From positions 1-64,000 of the forward strand of contig CAZUCI010000004.1 in assembly GCA_964619485.1 (NCBI GenBank): a stretch of 64,000 nucleotides of DNA, in the 5' to 3' direction. Below are positions 26,748 to 36,172 of the stretch, piece by piece. The translations under genes and the position numbers were made by a program. This DNA comes from UBA2882 sp964619485. GTDB lineage: Bacteria > Bacillota > Clostridia > Lachnospirales > Lachnospiraceae. Positions within the stretch are counted from its first letter, which is position 1, and every line of letters starts with the position of its first letter. The notes under the pieces were generated by a model that did not search any database, had not been told where the DNA came from, and was given only the letters and a program-made list of their open reading frames with translations.

Positions 26748-27299
26748 ATGAATTATGCTTCCATAAAAAAGACCGACATTGCCAATGGCCCGGGAGTTCG
26801 GGTATCCCTGTTTGTTTCAGGCTGTACCCACCATTGTAAGGAATGCTTCAATCCGGAAACCTGGAATTTTGCATATGGAGAGCAGTTCGATGAAAAAGTA
26901 CAGGAAATGCTTCTAAGGGCACTTGCACCATCCCACATTCAGGGGCTGACGCTTTTGGGTGGTGAGCCCATGGAGCCGGAAAATCAAAGGGGACTTCTTC
27001 CCTTTGTCAAAAGAGTCAGAGAGGAATATCCTCAAAAATCCATCTGGTGTTTTACCGGCTATACACTGGAAACAGATCTGTTGGGTGTACCTACAGATTC
27101 CCAGGAAGGCTGTGGAAGGGCAAGATGCGAGGTTACAGATGAATTTTTATCCAATCTGGATGTGCTGGTCGATGGGGAGTTTCAGATTGCAAAAAAGGAT
27201 ATCCGGTTAAAATTCCGGGGCTCCTCCAATCAGAGAATTTTAGATATTCCGGCGTCGCTGGAGCATAAAAAAGGGATATGGATGGAAGAATATAGATAG
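26748..27299 (+). CDS. nrdG: Anaerobic RNR activating enzyme NrdG (radical SAM)
   Basis: A 183-residue radical-SAM activase that generates the glycyl radical on NrdD. The CxxxCxxC cluster motif reads CTHHCKEC (about residues 27-34), preceded by NGPGVRVSLFVSGC. LLGGEPM is the SAM-contact GGE motif. AGGTGA lies before the ATG. It is directly behind nrdD. Confidence 0.95.
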   Translation: MNYASIKKTDIANGPGVRVSLFVSGCTHHCKECFNPETWNFAYGEQFDEKVQEMLLRALAPSHIQGLTLLGGEPMEPENQRGLLPFVKRVREEYPQKSIWCFTGYTLETDLLGVPTDSQEGCGRARCEVTDEFLSNLDVLVDGEFQIAKKDIRLKFRGSSNQRILDIPASLEHKKGIWMEEYR

Positions 27300-27338
27300 A
27301 AGAATATAGAAGAATATAGATAGACATCAGGACATGCC
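27290..27338. repeat. Short repeats and possible decayed palindromic element
   Basis: GAATATAGATAGAA-like units occur about three times across the nrdG stop codon (27290-27322). They are followed by GACATCAGGACATGCC (27323-27338), which resembles the left and right arms of the dispersed palindromic element joined without its centre. The resemblance is short and may be chance. Confidence 0.4.
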
Positions 27339-27362
27339 AGATTGCTTTAAGGAGGAAACCAT

Positions 27363-27965
27363 ATGAATCAGAAAGCAATGTTTCAGCTAAGCTATGGGTT
27401 ATTTGTTTTGTCGGCCAAAGAGGACGGCAAACAGAATGGCTGCATTATCAATACTGCCATGCAGGTGACCAGTGATCCGCTTCGCATCAGTGTCACGGTA
27501 AACAAAGGGAACAGAACCTGCGAAATGATTGAGAAAACAGATGAATTTAATTTATCTGTTTTGACTGAACAGACAGATTTTGCTGTGTTTAGACATTTTG
27601 GATTTCAGAGCGGAAGAGATACAGAAAAGTTTGAGGGCTGGGGCTTTAAGGAGAAGGCAGAAAATGGAATTTATTATCTGACCCACTGTACCAATGCCTA
27701 TATCAGCGGCAAGGTAATGCAGAAGGTGGATTTGGGAACCCATATCATGTTTATTGCAGATGTGACTGCAGCAGAGGTGCTTTCAGATGTTCCGTCTACT
27801 ACCTATACCTATTATCAGAACAATATCAAACCTGCACCAGAGGCAAAAAAGACGGCAGGATGGACCTGCACAGTATGTGGTTATGTCTATGAGGGAGAGG
27901 AGCTTCCGGCTGATTTTATCTGCCCTCTCTGCAAACATGGGGCGGAGGCCTTTGTAAAAAACTGA
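27363..27965 (+). CDS. Flavin reductase-rubredoxin fusion (high-molecular-weight rubredoxin type)
   Basis: A 200-residue protein. Residues 1-150 form an FMN-binding flavin-reductase-like split barrel (NTAMQVTSDPLRISVTVNKG). Residues 158-200 form a rubredoxin with two CxxCG-type knuckles: CTVCGYVYEG and CPLCKHG. Such proteins (Hrb of acetogens) pass electrons to diiron flavoproteins that remove oxygen or NO. AAGGAGGAAA lies before the ATG. The place behind the oxygen-sensitive nrdDG genes suits a protective role, but this is inference. Confidence 0.9.
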   Translation: MNQKAMFQLSYGLFVLSAKEDGKQNGCIINTAMQVTSDPLRISVTVNKGNRTCEMIEKTDEFNLSVLTEQTDFAVFRHFGFQSGRDTEKFEGWGFKEKAENGIYYLTHCTNAYISGKVMQKVDLGTHIMFIADVTAAEVLSDVPSTTYTYYQNNIKPAPEAKKTAGWTCTVCGYVYEGEELPADFICPLCKHGAEAFVKN

Positions 27966-28005
27966 CAGAGGTCTGAAAAAAGAATAGAAATCTAGGAGAA
28001 AAATT

Positions 28006-29148
28006 ATGAAGTTCATGCATTTATCGGACCTTCATATTGGAAAACGGGTGAATGAGTACTCTATGATCGAGGATCAGAAGGAAATTCTGAGACAGATCAT
28101 AATGCTTGCCGATGAGGAAAAACCAGATGGAATACTGATCGCCGGGGATATTTACGATAAGAATATCCCGGTGGTGGAGGCAGTAAATCTGTTTGACTGG
28201 TTTTTGACTTTGATTGCAAAGAGGAAAATCCCCGTTTTTTTAATTAGTGGAAATCATGACTCGGCAGAGCGGCTGGCATTTGGGCGCGAACTGATGAAGG
28301 AGAGCCGGATTTACATAGCAAACAGATATGAAGGGAAAATTGAACGGGTCGAGCTTGAGGATGAATATGGAAAATTGTATATTCATATGATTCCCTTTGT
28401 AAAACCCATGATTGTAAACCATTGGCTGCCGGACGTGAATGCCGGAGATTATGAGGAGGCTTTTGCAGCAGTGATGGATTCCCTGCAGCTTGACTGCAGC
28501 CAGCGAAATGTTATCATAGCCCATCAGTTTTTGACGGGAGCAAGCCGCAGTGACTCGGAGGAGATTTCCGTTGGTGGACTTGATGATATCAGCTTTGAGG
28601 TTTTTGATGGTATTGATTATGCAGCGCTTGGACATATTCATGGACCGCAGAGAATCGGACGTGATCAAATCCGCTATTGTGGAAGTCCGTTGAAATATTC
28701 CTTCTCGGAAGAAAAACACCATAAGTCAGTGACCTTTGTTACATTAAGAGAAAAGGGAAACGTGGAAATAAAAACAAGGGAGCTGACACCACTGCATGAT
28801 ATGCGTCATATCAGAGGAAGTTACCAGGAGATAACGGCCAGAGAGTATTATGAGGAGGGCAGCCTTTCCCGGGAGGATTATTTATGGATTACACTGACTG
28901 ATGAAGAGGACATCCCCCAGGTGCTTGGAAAGCTTGGAGCGGTTTATCCTAATATCATGAAGCTGGACTATGATAATAAGCGGACAAGGAGTGTGGGAAT
29001 TTCGCTGCAGAACCTCAGTGAAAAAAAGCAGAATCCCATGGAGCTGTTCGGGGATTTTTATGAGAAGCAAAACGGAAGGAAAATGAGTGAGGAGCAGGAG
29101 GAGTATCTGCAGAAAAAAATGGAAGATATCTGGGGGGAGAAAAAATGA
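28006..29148 (+). CDS. sbcD: DNA double-strand-break exonuclease subunit SbcD (Mre11-like)
   Basis: A 380-residue metallophosphoesterase that cleaves hairpins and protein-blocked DNA ends with SbcC. Phosphoesterase motifs are visible: HLSDLHIGKRV (residues 5-15), AGDIYDK, SGNHDSAERL and ALGHIHGPQ. CTAGGAGAA precedes the ATG. The stop overlaps the sbcC start (ATGA). Confidence 0.96.
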   Translation: MKFMHLSDLHIGKRVNEYSMIEDQKEILRQIIMLADEEKPDGILIAGDIYDKNIPVVEAVNLFDWFLTLIAKRKIPVFLISGNHDSAERLAFGRELMKESRIYIANRYEGKIERVELEDEYGKLYIHMIPFVKPMIVNHWLPDVNAGDYEEAFAAVMDSLQLDCSQRNVIIAHQFLTGASRSDSEEISVGGLDDISFEVFDGIDYAALGHIHGPQRIGRDQIRYCGSPLKYSFSEEKHHKSVTFVTLREKGNVEIKTRELTPLHDMRHIRGSYQEITAREYYEEGSLSREDYLWITLTDEEDIPQVLGKLGAVYPNIMKLDYDNKRTRSVGISLQNLSEKKQNPMELFGDFYEKQNGRKMSEEQEEYLQKKMEDIWGEKK

Positions 29149-31991
29149 AGCCATTGAAATTGATCATGTCTGCATTTGGTCCCTATGCAGGTGTGGAATG
29201 TATTGATTTTTCCAGATTTAGTAATGTGGGACTATATTTGATCACGGGAGATACCGGTGCCGGAAAAACGACGATTTTTGATGCACTGAGCTTTGCATTG
29301 TTTGGGGAGAGCAGCGGGGGAAACAGAACCCCGGCCATGCTGCGCTCCAAGCTTGCGGAAAGTGAGACAAGAACCTATGTAACACTGGTGTTTTCCTACC
29401 ATGGAAATCAATATGAGGTTACCAGAAATCCGGAGTATGACCGTCCAAAGAGCAGAGGCGAGGGATGGACAAAGGAAAAGGCGGATGCCTCTTTGAGTAT
29501 GCCCGATAATAGTGTGATTACGGGAAATCAGGCAGTTAGCAGGAAAATCAAGGAGATACTTGGAATCAACATAGAACAGTTTTTTCAAATCGCCATGATT
29601 GCACAGGGAGATTTTTTAAAGCTGCTTTTGGCAGATACGCAGAAGCGAAGCGAGATTTTCAGAGAGCTGTTTAGAACGGGCAATTATAATAGGCTGCAGG
29701 AGCAGCTCAGGCGGGAAAGCAGTGAGCTGAAAGCGCAGTGCGAAGGGACGACATCATCCCTGGCGCAGTATATTTCCCAGATTGTATGTCCGGCTGACAG
29801 TGTCTACGAGGCAGAGCTGGAAGAAAAAAGAAAAACAGGTCCTGCTGTTTTGGCACAGGAGACAGAGGAGCTGCTGAAAAAAATTACAACAGAGATTTCT
29901 GGAAAAATCCAGAAGGTTCAGAATCAGCGGCAGGAAAATGACAGGGAAATAGCAGCTGTTGACCAGGAGCTGGGAAAAACCACAGCGTTGAAAAAGGCAC
30001 AGCAGCAGTATGAACAGGAACAGCTTGAGCTTGAGGCTGTAGGGGAACGGCTTGTGCAGGCGGAGGCACTCTATCATGCGGTTTTGGAAGAAAACCGGAA
30101 TAAGTCTGAGCTTAGCACACAGATTTTGCTGGAGAATGCTGCACTGAAGGAATATGATGCCCTGGAGGAGGCCCGAAGCGGTCTGGGTAAGGCTTCTTTG
30201 GAAATGAGCAGAAAAGCCGGACAGCTAAAGGCTGATGGGGCAAGGCTTGAAAAAGGAAAAGAAGAAATCCGGGTGAAGGAGGAGCAGCTTGAAGGAATAG
30301 GAAACCCTCAGGCAGAGGTTGCCAGACTTTTGGGGACAGTGGCTTCTCTGAAGCAGGGCGGGGAGCAGATTTCCCGTGGCATAGCGTTGGTGGACAGTTT
30401 GGGAAAACTCTTTTCAGAGCGAAAAAAGGCACAGGAGAGCTATCAGAAGGAGGCAGCACTGTCCGACGAGGCAAAGGCAGAGCAGGTCAGGCTGGAACGT
30501 GTTTTTTATGATGCACAGGCAGGAATTCTGGCACAAAAGCTGCAGGATAACTGTCCATGCCCTGTATGTGGCTCTACGGTGCATCCCATGCCGGCCGGAT
30601 TGGAGCAGCATGCTGTGCCAACCCAGGAGGAATTAAAGAAAAAGAAAGAGAATTGTGATAAACTGGCAAAGAAAGCCGAGAATACAGCACTTTTATGCAA
30701 AGAGAAGGAAAGCCTGTTCCAGTCCGGAGTGGAACAGCTTAAGGAGCCTGTTCTGTGGAGCGGACTGGAGCAGGAGAAGAAAGAAGCCTGTCAGATGTTT
30801 CTGGGTGAGCTTGAGACCGGGAGAGAACAGCTGTCAGAGTTCTTTGAATTTTTGGCGGTGTGCAGACAGGAGAATGAGGAGAAGCTTTTTAAGATCAGTA
30901 AGGCATTGCAGGAGCAGGAGAAGCTGTCGGCAAAGGAGAAGCGGCTGAAAAAGGAAATCCCAGACCAGAAGGCTTTATTGGAAAAAATGGAGCAGGCAGT
31001 CAATGAAAAAAAGCAGGATGTGGTCGGACTTGAGGAAAAATGCCGTAATCTTAAAGAACAGATTGACAGACAGCAAAAAAAGTTGAAGTATGAATCTAAG
31101 GAGGAAGCACTTACGCAGCTTGCATCCATTCAGAAAAACGTTGAAAGCATGGAGGAAAAGGAGAAGCAGGCAAAGCTTTCCCTGGACGGGCTTTCGGATC
31201 AGAAGAAGAAAACGGAGGCAAGTCTTGACACGCTGAGGGCACAGCTGGAAAATCAGAGTGCGGAAATCAAATCTTTGGAGCAGCTTACCCTTCAAAAGCA
31301 GGCACTGCTTGCTCGTAAGGCAGAGTTAGCAGAGGCTTACGAATCACTGCATGTTATGGAAGAAGGAAACAGAGCGATTCAAAAAAGTATTGCTGAAAAG
31401 CTAACAGAGCTAAAAAGGCAGGAGCAGCGTTTACAGATGGTAGCGGCGCTGGCTGGTACTGCAAATGGAACCATTAGCGGGCATGATAAGATTACACTGG
31501 AAACCTATGTCCAAATACAGTATTTTGACCGCATTATTGCAAGGGCAAATGTTCATTTTATGAAAATGACAGACGCTCGCTTTGAGCTTGTTCGACAGGA
31601 GGAGGCCTCCAATTTAAAGAGTCAGAGTGGATTGGAGCTGTCTGTTGTGGATCACTATCAGCCTGGACAGGATGCGGGCAGACGCAGTGTGAAGTCGTTA
31701 TCAGGAGGAGAATCCTTTTTGGCGGCTCTTTCCATGGCATTGGGAATGAGCGAAGAGATCAGCCAGAGTGCAGGTGGAATTGAGCTGGATGCCATGTTTG
31801 TGGATGAGGGCTTTGGTTCGTTGGACGAGGAAGCATTAAAGCGGGCGATTGAGGCATTACAGGAGTTATCAACAGCTAACCGCTCCATAGGAATTATCAG
31901 CCATGTGGCAGAGCTTAAGCTGCGTATGGAGAAGCAGATTGTAGTAAAACATGATAAACTAAAGGGAAGCAGAGTGGAAATAATAGCGTGA
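29145..31991 (+). CDS. sbcC: DNA repair ATPase SbcC (Rad50-like)
   Basis: A 948-residue SMC-like ATPase, the partner of SbcD. It has the N-terminal Walker A GDTGAGKTT (about 34-42), very long coiled coils rich in Lys/Glu/Gln, and a zinc-hook CPCPVCGS near residues 470-477 that joins two molecules. The C-terminal ABC signature is SLSGGESFLAALSMALG, with Walker B LDAMFVDEGFGSLDEE. It is translationally coupled to sbcD and its TGA overlaps the GTG of sfsA. Confidence 0.96.
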   Translation: MKPLKLIMSAFGPYAGVECIDFSRFSNVGLYLITGDTGAGKTTIFDALSFALFGESSGGNRTPAMLRSKLAESETRTYVTLVFSYHGNQYEVTRNPEYDRPKSRGEGWTKEKADASLSMPDNSVITGNQAVSRKIKEILGINIEQFFQIAMIAQGDFLKLLLADTQKRSEIFRELFRTGNYNRLQEQLRRESSELKAQCEGTTSSLAQYISQIVCPADSVYEAELEEKRKTGPAVLAQETEELLKKITTEISGKIQKVQNQRQENDREIAAVDQELGKTTALKKAQQQYEQEQLELEAVGERLVQAEALYHAVLEENRNKSELSTQILLENAALKEYDALEEARSGLGKASLEMSRKAGQLKADGARLEKGKEEIRVKEEQLEGIGNPQAEVARLLGTVASLKQGGEQISRGIALVDSLGKLFSERKKAQESYQKEAALSDEAKAEQVRLERVFYDAQAGILAQKLQDNCPCPVCGSTVHPMPAGLEQHAVPTQEELKKKKENCDKLAKKAENTALLCKEKESLFQSGVEQLKEPVLWSGLEQEKKEACQMFLGELETGREQLSEFFEFLAVCRQENEEKLFKISKALQEQEKLSAKEKRLKKEIPDQKALLEKMEQAVNEKKQDVVGLEEKCRNLKEQIDRQQKKLKYESKEEALTQLASIQKNVESMEEKEKQAKLSLDGLSDQKKKTEASLDTLRAQLENQSAEIKSLEQLTLQKQALLARKAELAEAYESLHVMEEGNRAIQKSIAEKLTELKRQEQRLQMVAALAGTANGTISGHDKITLETYVQIQYFDRIIARANVHFMKMTDARFELVRQEEASNLKSQSGLELSVVDHYQPGQDAGRRSVKSLSGGESFLAALSMALGMSEEISQSAGGIELDAMFVDEGFGSLDEEALKRAIEALQELSTANRSIGIISHVAELKLRMEKQIVVKHDKLKGSRVEIIA

Positions 31992-32722
31992 GGTATGAAA
32001 AGATAACAGAGGGCAGATTTATGTCGCGCCCCAATCGATTTATTGCACAGGTTGAAATAGATGGTAAAATAGAAACGGTTCATGTAAAAAACACAGGCAG
32101 ATGTAAAGAATTATTGCAGCCGGGGTGTACCGTTTTTCTGGAACGGGCTTCCAATCCTGACCGTAAGACCCTGTATGATCTTGTGGCAGTGAAAAAGGGA
32201 GAGCTGCTTATCAATATGGACTCCCAGCTGCCCAATGCAGTGCTGTTTGAATGGCTGTGGGAGAACAGGGAGAGCTTTTCCATCGGGGAGCTGAGACGGG
32301 AAGTGAAGTATGGAAATTCCCGTTTTGACCTGTATGGAAAGAGAATGGACGGACAGCCCTTTTTTATTGAGGTAAAGGGCGTTACCTTAGAGGAGGACGG
32401 CGTTGTACGTTTTCCGGATGCTCCGACGCAGAGAGGCCTAAAGCATGTGGAGGAGCTGATTGCAGCAAAGGAAAATGGCTATGAGTGTGCAATTGTGTTT
32501 GTCATCCAGATGGAGCAGGCCAGGTATCTGGAACCGAACTATGAGACTCAGCCGGCCTTTGGGGAAGCACTTAAAAGGGCAAGAGCCCACGGAGTGAAGG
32601 TGGTGGCATTCTGCTGCAGGGTGAAGCCGGATGAAATGTGTATTGAAAGGCCGGTGGAGGTCAGATTACAAAGAGGATATGATAAGGAAGAAGATAGGAT
32701 AAGGAAGAGGACAGACAAATGA
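31988..32722 (+). CDS. sfsA: SfsA family protein (DNA/RNA nuclease SfsA)
   Basis: A 244-residue SfsA protein. The family has an N-terminal OB-like fold (EGRFMSRPNRFIAQVEI) and a C-terminal restriction-endonuclease-like domain with SRFDL and EVKGVTL. E. coli SfsA was first described as a sugar-fermentation regulator and binds DNA; its exact role here is unknown. The GTG start overlaps the sbcC stop by 4 nt and gives the usual family N-terminus. It belongs to the packed sbcD-sbcC-sfsA-nudC run. Confidence 0.9.
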   Translation: MRYEKITEGRFMSRPNRFIAQVEIDGKIETVHVKNTGRCKELLQPGCTVFLERASNPDRKTLYDLVAVKKGELLINMDSQLPNAVLFEWLWENRESFSIGELRREVKYGNSRFDLYGKRMDGQPFFIEVKGVTLEEDGVVRFPDAPTQRGLKHVEELIAAKENGYECAIVFVIQMEQARYLEPNYETQPAFGEALKRARAHGVKVVAFCCRVKPDEMCIERPVEVRLQRGYDKEEDRIRKRTDK

Positions 32723-33579
32723 TACAGGATATAGCACCACACAGATATGATGTAACCTTTCGGGAAGCAGTCATTGCAGAGGAGGATTATGTTTTATATT
32801 ATAAAGAGGGAAAGGCATTGACCGGCAGATGCGGGGATGAGGTGACGTTTCCCACAGTTGCCCGGTTCAGAGAACAGGTGAAAACGAAGCTGCAGGACTT
32901 TATTTATCTGTTTTCCATTGATCAGAAGCAGTTCTGGGGAATGCCCTTTTATGAACAGACGGTAAAGGAGTGGACAGGCTTTTCCTATGAACCGGTGAAC
33001 CAGTTTCGATTCCTGGAGCCGATGTATCTGTCCTTTGCAGGCATTACCGGCTATCAGATGCATACCTTTTACCGGGGACATCAGTATTGTGCAGCCTGTG
33101 GCAGGAAGCTTGCTGTGGATGGGAAGGAACGCGCCATGCGCTGCGACGCATGTGGAAAGGTATATTATCCGGTTATCTGTCCAAGCGTCATTGTAGCTTT
33201 GACTGACAAAGATAAAATTCTGCTGACAAAATATCAGGCGACACACAGCAGCTACCGCAATTATGCGTTGATTGCAGGCTATGGCGAAATAGGAGAGAGC
33301 CTGGAGGAAACTGTCAGAAGAGAGGTATTTGAAGAGGTCGGTCTTCATGTAAAGAACATCCGTTACTATAAAAGTCAGCCGTGGTCCTTTTCCGGAGCAC
33401 TTTTGACAGGATTTTTCTGTGAGGTGGATGGAGATGATACCATCACGCTGGAGGAGGATGAGCTGTGTGAGGCGGAATGGTTCAGGAGAGACTGCATTCC
33501 GGTAAATCCATCCAGAATTTCACTGACCAATGAGATGATTGAATACTTTAGACATGGGAGAATAATGGAGCATGAGTAA
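32719..33579 (+). CDS. nudC: NAD(+) diphosphatase NudC (Nudix)
   Basis: A 286-residue Nudix hydrolase that splits NAD(H) into NMN(H) and AMP and can remove NAD caps from RNA. The zinc ribbon uses CAACGRKL and CDACGKVYYP (about 124-152). The Nudix box reads GYGEIGESLEETVRREVFEEVGL in outline (about 193-215), with the Glu residues intact. The NudC-specific SQPW motif follows. It overlaps sfsA by 4 nt and the next gene by 8 nt. Confidence 0.92.
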   Translation: MIQDIAPHRYDVTFREAVIAEEDYVLYYKEGKALTGRCGDEVTFPTVARFREQVKTKLQDFIYLFSIDQKQFWGMPFYEQTVKEWTGFSYEPVNQFRFLEPMYLSFAGITGYQMHTFYRGHQYCAACGRKLAVDGKERAMRCDACGKVYYPVICPSVIVALTDKDKILLTKYQATHSSYRNYALIAGYGEIGESLEETVRREVFEEVGLHVKNIRYYKSQPWSFSGALLTGFFCEVDGDDTITLEEDELCEAEWFRRDCIPVNPSRISLTNEMIEYFRHGRIMEHE

Positions 33580-34180
33580 GAAAAAGAGAATGAAAGCAAA
33601 GAAAATGATTTTGGTAACCAGCCCACCGGCCTGTGGAAAAACCTATATTTCCAAACAGATTGCCAAAAATCTGAAGCATATTGTCTATCTGGACAAGGAC
33701 AGCCTGATTCCTCTATCCAAGCGGATTTTTGCCGTTGCGGGGGAAGAATATAACCGCAGCTCGGACTTTTTTGAAGAAAATATCAGAAATTATGAATATG
33801 AAGCAATTCTGGAAATTGCCATGGAGGCTTTGGAGTATGATGATAAGGTGCTGATCAATGCGCCTTTTACAAGGGAAGTCAGGGATAAAGCATATGTGGA
33901 TGCACTGAGAGAGCGGCTTCAAAAGCACAATACAAGACTGGTGGTCATCTGGGTTGACACGGATGTGGAGGTTTGCCATCAGAGAATGATTGAAAGAAAT
34001 TCAGACCGTGATAAATGGAAACTGGAGCATTGGGAAGACTATGTTTCAGGGATTAATTTCAATATTCCAACACCTCTTGATGACCCGGCGATTAAGGATG
34101 ACCTTCTGGTTTTTCAAAATTCTTCTGATGAGGAATATGAGGCGTCCATGAATGAAATCCTGAAAATACTGGAAGAGTAG
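33572..34180 (+). CDS. P-loop NTPase/kinase-like protein of unknown substrate
   Basis: A 202-residue protein with Walker A SPPACGKTY (about residues 17-25), LDKDSL as a candidate acidic motif, and WVDTDVEVCHQRMIERNSDRD, which resembles the lid and LID-arginine region of small-molecule kinases (zeta-toxin/AAA_33 type). There is no membrane segment. The substrate cannot be told. It overlaps nudC by 8 nt and lies 9 nt before a HAD phosphatase, so a nucleotide or sugar-phosphate salvage role is possible. Confidence 0.75.
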   Translation: MSKKKRMKAKKMILVTSPPACGKTYISKQIAKNLKHIVYLDKDSLIPLSKRIFAVAGEEYNRSSDFFEENIRNYEYEAILEIAMEALEYDDKVLINAPFTREVRDKAYVDALRERLQKHNTRLVVIWVDTDVEVCHQRMIERNSDRDKWKLEHWEDYVSGINFNIPTPLDDPAIKDDLLVFQNSSDEEYEASMNEILKILEE

Positions 34181-34189
34181 GAGCAAGCA

Positions 34190-34990
34190 ATGAGCCTGAA
34201 ACAGAAAAAACTGTTTTTATTTGATATTGATGGAACCATCGCACTCAGTGAGGATGTGATAGATGGGACCTTTGAACTTCTTGAACATATCCGTTCCATT
34301 GGCGGAAGGAGCATCTATATCACCAATAATTCTTCAAAAAGCACCGCGGATTACGTGGAAAAATTTAAAAGAATGGGAATCGGGGCACAGCCGGAGGATT
34401 TTGTGACGGCGGGAAGCTATACCCTGTCCTATTTAAAAGAGCATCATGCAAAGGACCTGATTTTTGTTATGGCGACGAAGTCCTATACAGAGGAGCTGAA
34501 ACGATGCGGACTCCATATTACAGAGGAACCGATTAAGGACGTGACGCTGGTCCTGACGGCGTTCGATACGGAATTAACCTACCGAAAGCTGGAGGATGCC
34601 TGCAGACTTTTGATGGATCAGGGGAAAACAAGGAAATGGCTGGCAACGAATGCAGACCTGCGGTGCCCGGTTGATTTTGGAATGATTCCCGACTGTGGGT
34701 CCATCTGCCAGATGCTTGCTTCTGCCACGGACCGGACACCGGAGTATCTTGGAAAGCCTTCCTCCGGTCTGGTGGATTTTTCCAGAAGGATTACCGGTTT
34801 TTCCCGGGAGGAGACACTGGTTGTGGGAGACCGCATTTATACAGATATTGCCTGCGGCGTCAACGCCGGTGTGGAGACCTGCCTGGTGTATACAGGTGAG
34901 GCAAAGGAGGCAGACCGGTTAACATCCGCATGGAACATTGATTATGCCTTTCCATCAGTAAAAGAATTGTATGAGGAGATAGCAAAATGA
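34190..34990 (+). CDS. HAD-superfamily class IIA hydrolase (NagD/p-nitrophenylphosphatase type)
   Basis: A 266-residue phosphatase. Motif I is FDIDGTI (residues 11-17) with the nucleophile Asp, motif II is YITNNSSKS, and motif IV is LVVGDRIYTDIACGVNAG. The IIA cap lies between motifs II and III. Natural substrates of this family include nucleoside monophosphates, glycerol phosphate and 2-phosphoglycolate; none can be chosen here. The stop overlaps the acyltransferase start by 4 nt. Confidence 0.88.
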   Translation: MSLKQKKLFLFDIDGTIALSEDVIDGTFELLEHIRSIGGRSIYITNNSSKSTADYVEKFKRMGIGAQPEDFVTAGSYTLSYLKEHHAKDLIFVMATKSYTEELKRCGLHITEEPIKDVTLVLTAFDTELTYRKLEDACRLLMDQGKTRKWLATNADLRCPVDFGMIPDCGSICQMLASATDRTPEYLGKPSSGLVDFSRRITGFSREETLVVGDRIYTDIACGVNAGVETCLVYTGEAKEADRLTSAWNIDYAFPSVKELYEEIAK

Positions 34991-36171
34991 AAACAGAGCG
35001 TATTACCTGGATAGACGGATTGAGAGGCCTTGCCTGTCTGTTTATCTTTTTTCATCATTTCATTATGGGATTTTATCCGGCGGCGTTTCAGCAGGAAGGA
35101 AATCTGTGTCATTTTCAGGGTAATGTGGAAGCTGCCTTTTCCCAGTCGCCCCTTTCCTATTTTGTGATTGGTGATTTGTGGGTATCGGTTTTCTGCCTGG
35201 TCAGTGGATTTGTCATAGCATGGCAGGTCTTTCATATGAGTGAAGAAAAGCAGTTTTCGGTTGCGGTCTTAAAACGATATCCGAGACTGATGCTGCCATT
35301 GTTTGCACTGTCGGCCATTGTTTTTGTCATGCTGCAGCTGCAGCTGTTTTATAATGGCCCTGCATCAGTGCTGACAGGCTCCAGCTGGTTTGCCTCCTTT
35401 TATCAGAGTAAAACCAGCTTGTCAGATTTGTTTTTTGCAAGTGTGGTTGACACTTGGATTGTGGGTCTTACAAACACCTATTCCAACGCCTTCTGGATGC
35501 TGTCAGATTTATTTGCCGGCAGCTTTATGGCTTATATTCTGGCTGCCATGGGAAGAAAAATGAACAGAGGAATGCTTTTCGTATACCTGGGTGTCGCCAT
35601 AGTATATCTTTCCACCAACAGCCGTCTGACCAATTTTGCCATAGGAGTACTGCTTGCGTATACAGCCATTCAATATGGTGAAAAGATAAGAGAAAAGAAG
35701 AAGCTCTGTACGGTTCTGGGGATTCTTTTTCTTGCAGTATCCGTGCTTCTGGGAGGGTATCCTACGAGTGTGACTCCGACCAATTTTTACAGATATTTTG
35801 CAAAAATAATTGGAAGAATCAACCCCATTCAGTTTTATCATATGCTGTCGGCGGCATGCTTACTGACTGGAATTTATCTGTTAAAGCCCTTGGGCAGATT
35901 CCTTTCACTGAAGCCATTTTTGTGGCTGGGGAAAATATCCTATTCTGTTTTTCTGGTACATATACCCATTCTGTTTTCCGTTGGGGCATGGGTTATGGTA
36001 CGCGTTATGTCCATGACAGGAAGGTATCATGTGTCTGCAATGACAGCATTTGGAGTCTGTCTGATTCTGGTGCTGTTCATTGGATGGGGATTTTATCAAT
36101 GGATTGAGAGACCGTGCAGTAAATTTACCAATTGGATTGTTTTAAAGCTGACGGTCACAGGGAGAAAGTAA
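34987..36171 (+). CDS. Membrane acyltransferase 3 family protein
   Basis: A 394-residue polytopic protein with about ten transmembrane helices. It begins RITWIDGLRGLACLFIFFHH, where the R-x-H-type active-site region of acyltransferase 3 proteins shows as GLRGLA and FFHHF. Members O-acylate peptidoglycan, exopolysaccharide or small molecules. No extracellular SGNH domain is attached, unlike OatA. The target is unknown. It is followed 1 nt later by a LytTR regulator. Confidence 0.87.
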   Translation: MKTERITWIDGLRGLACLFIFFHHFIMGFYPAAFQQEGNLCHFQGNVEAAFSQSPLSYFVIGDLWVSVFCLVSGFVIAWQVFHMSEEKQFSVAVLKRYPRLMLPLFALSAIVFVMLQLQLFYNGPASVLTGSSWFASFYQSKTSLSDLFFASVVDTWIVGLTNTYSNAFWMLSDLFAGSFMAYILAAMGRKMNRGMLFVYLGVAIVYLSTNSRLTNFAIGVLLAYTAIQYGEKIREKKKLCTVLGILFLAVSVLLGGYPTSVTPTNFYRYFAKIIGRINPIQFYHMLSAACLLTGIYLLKPLGRFLSLKPFLWLGKISYSVFLVHIPILFSVGAWVMVRVMSMTGRYHVSAMTAFGVCLILVLFIGWGFYQWIERPCSKFTNWIVLKLTVTGRK

Positions 36172-36172
36172 T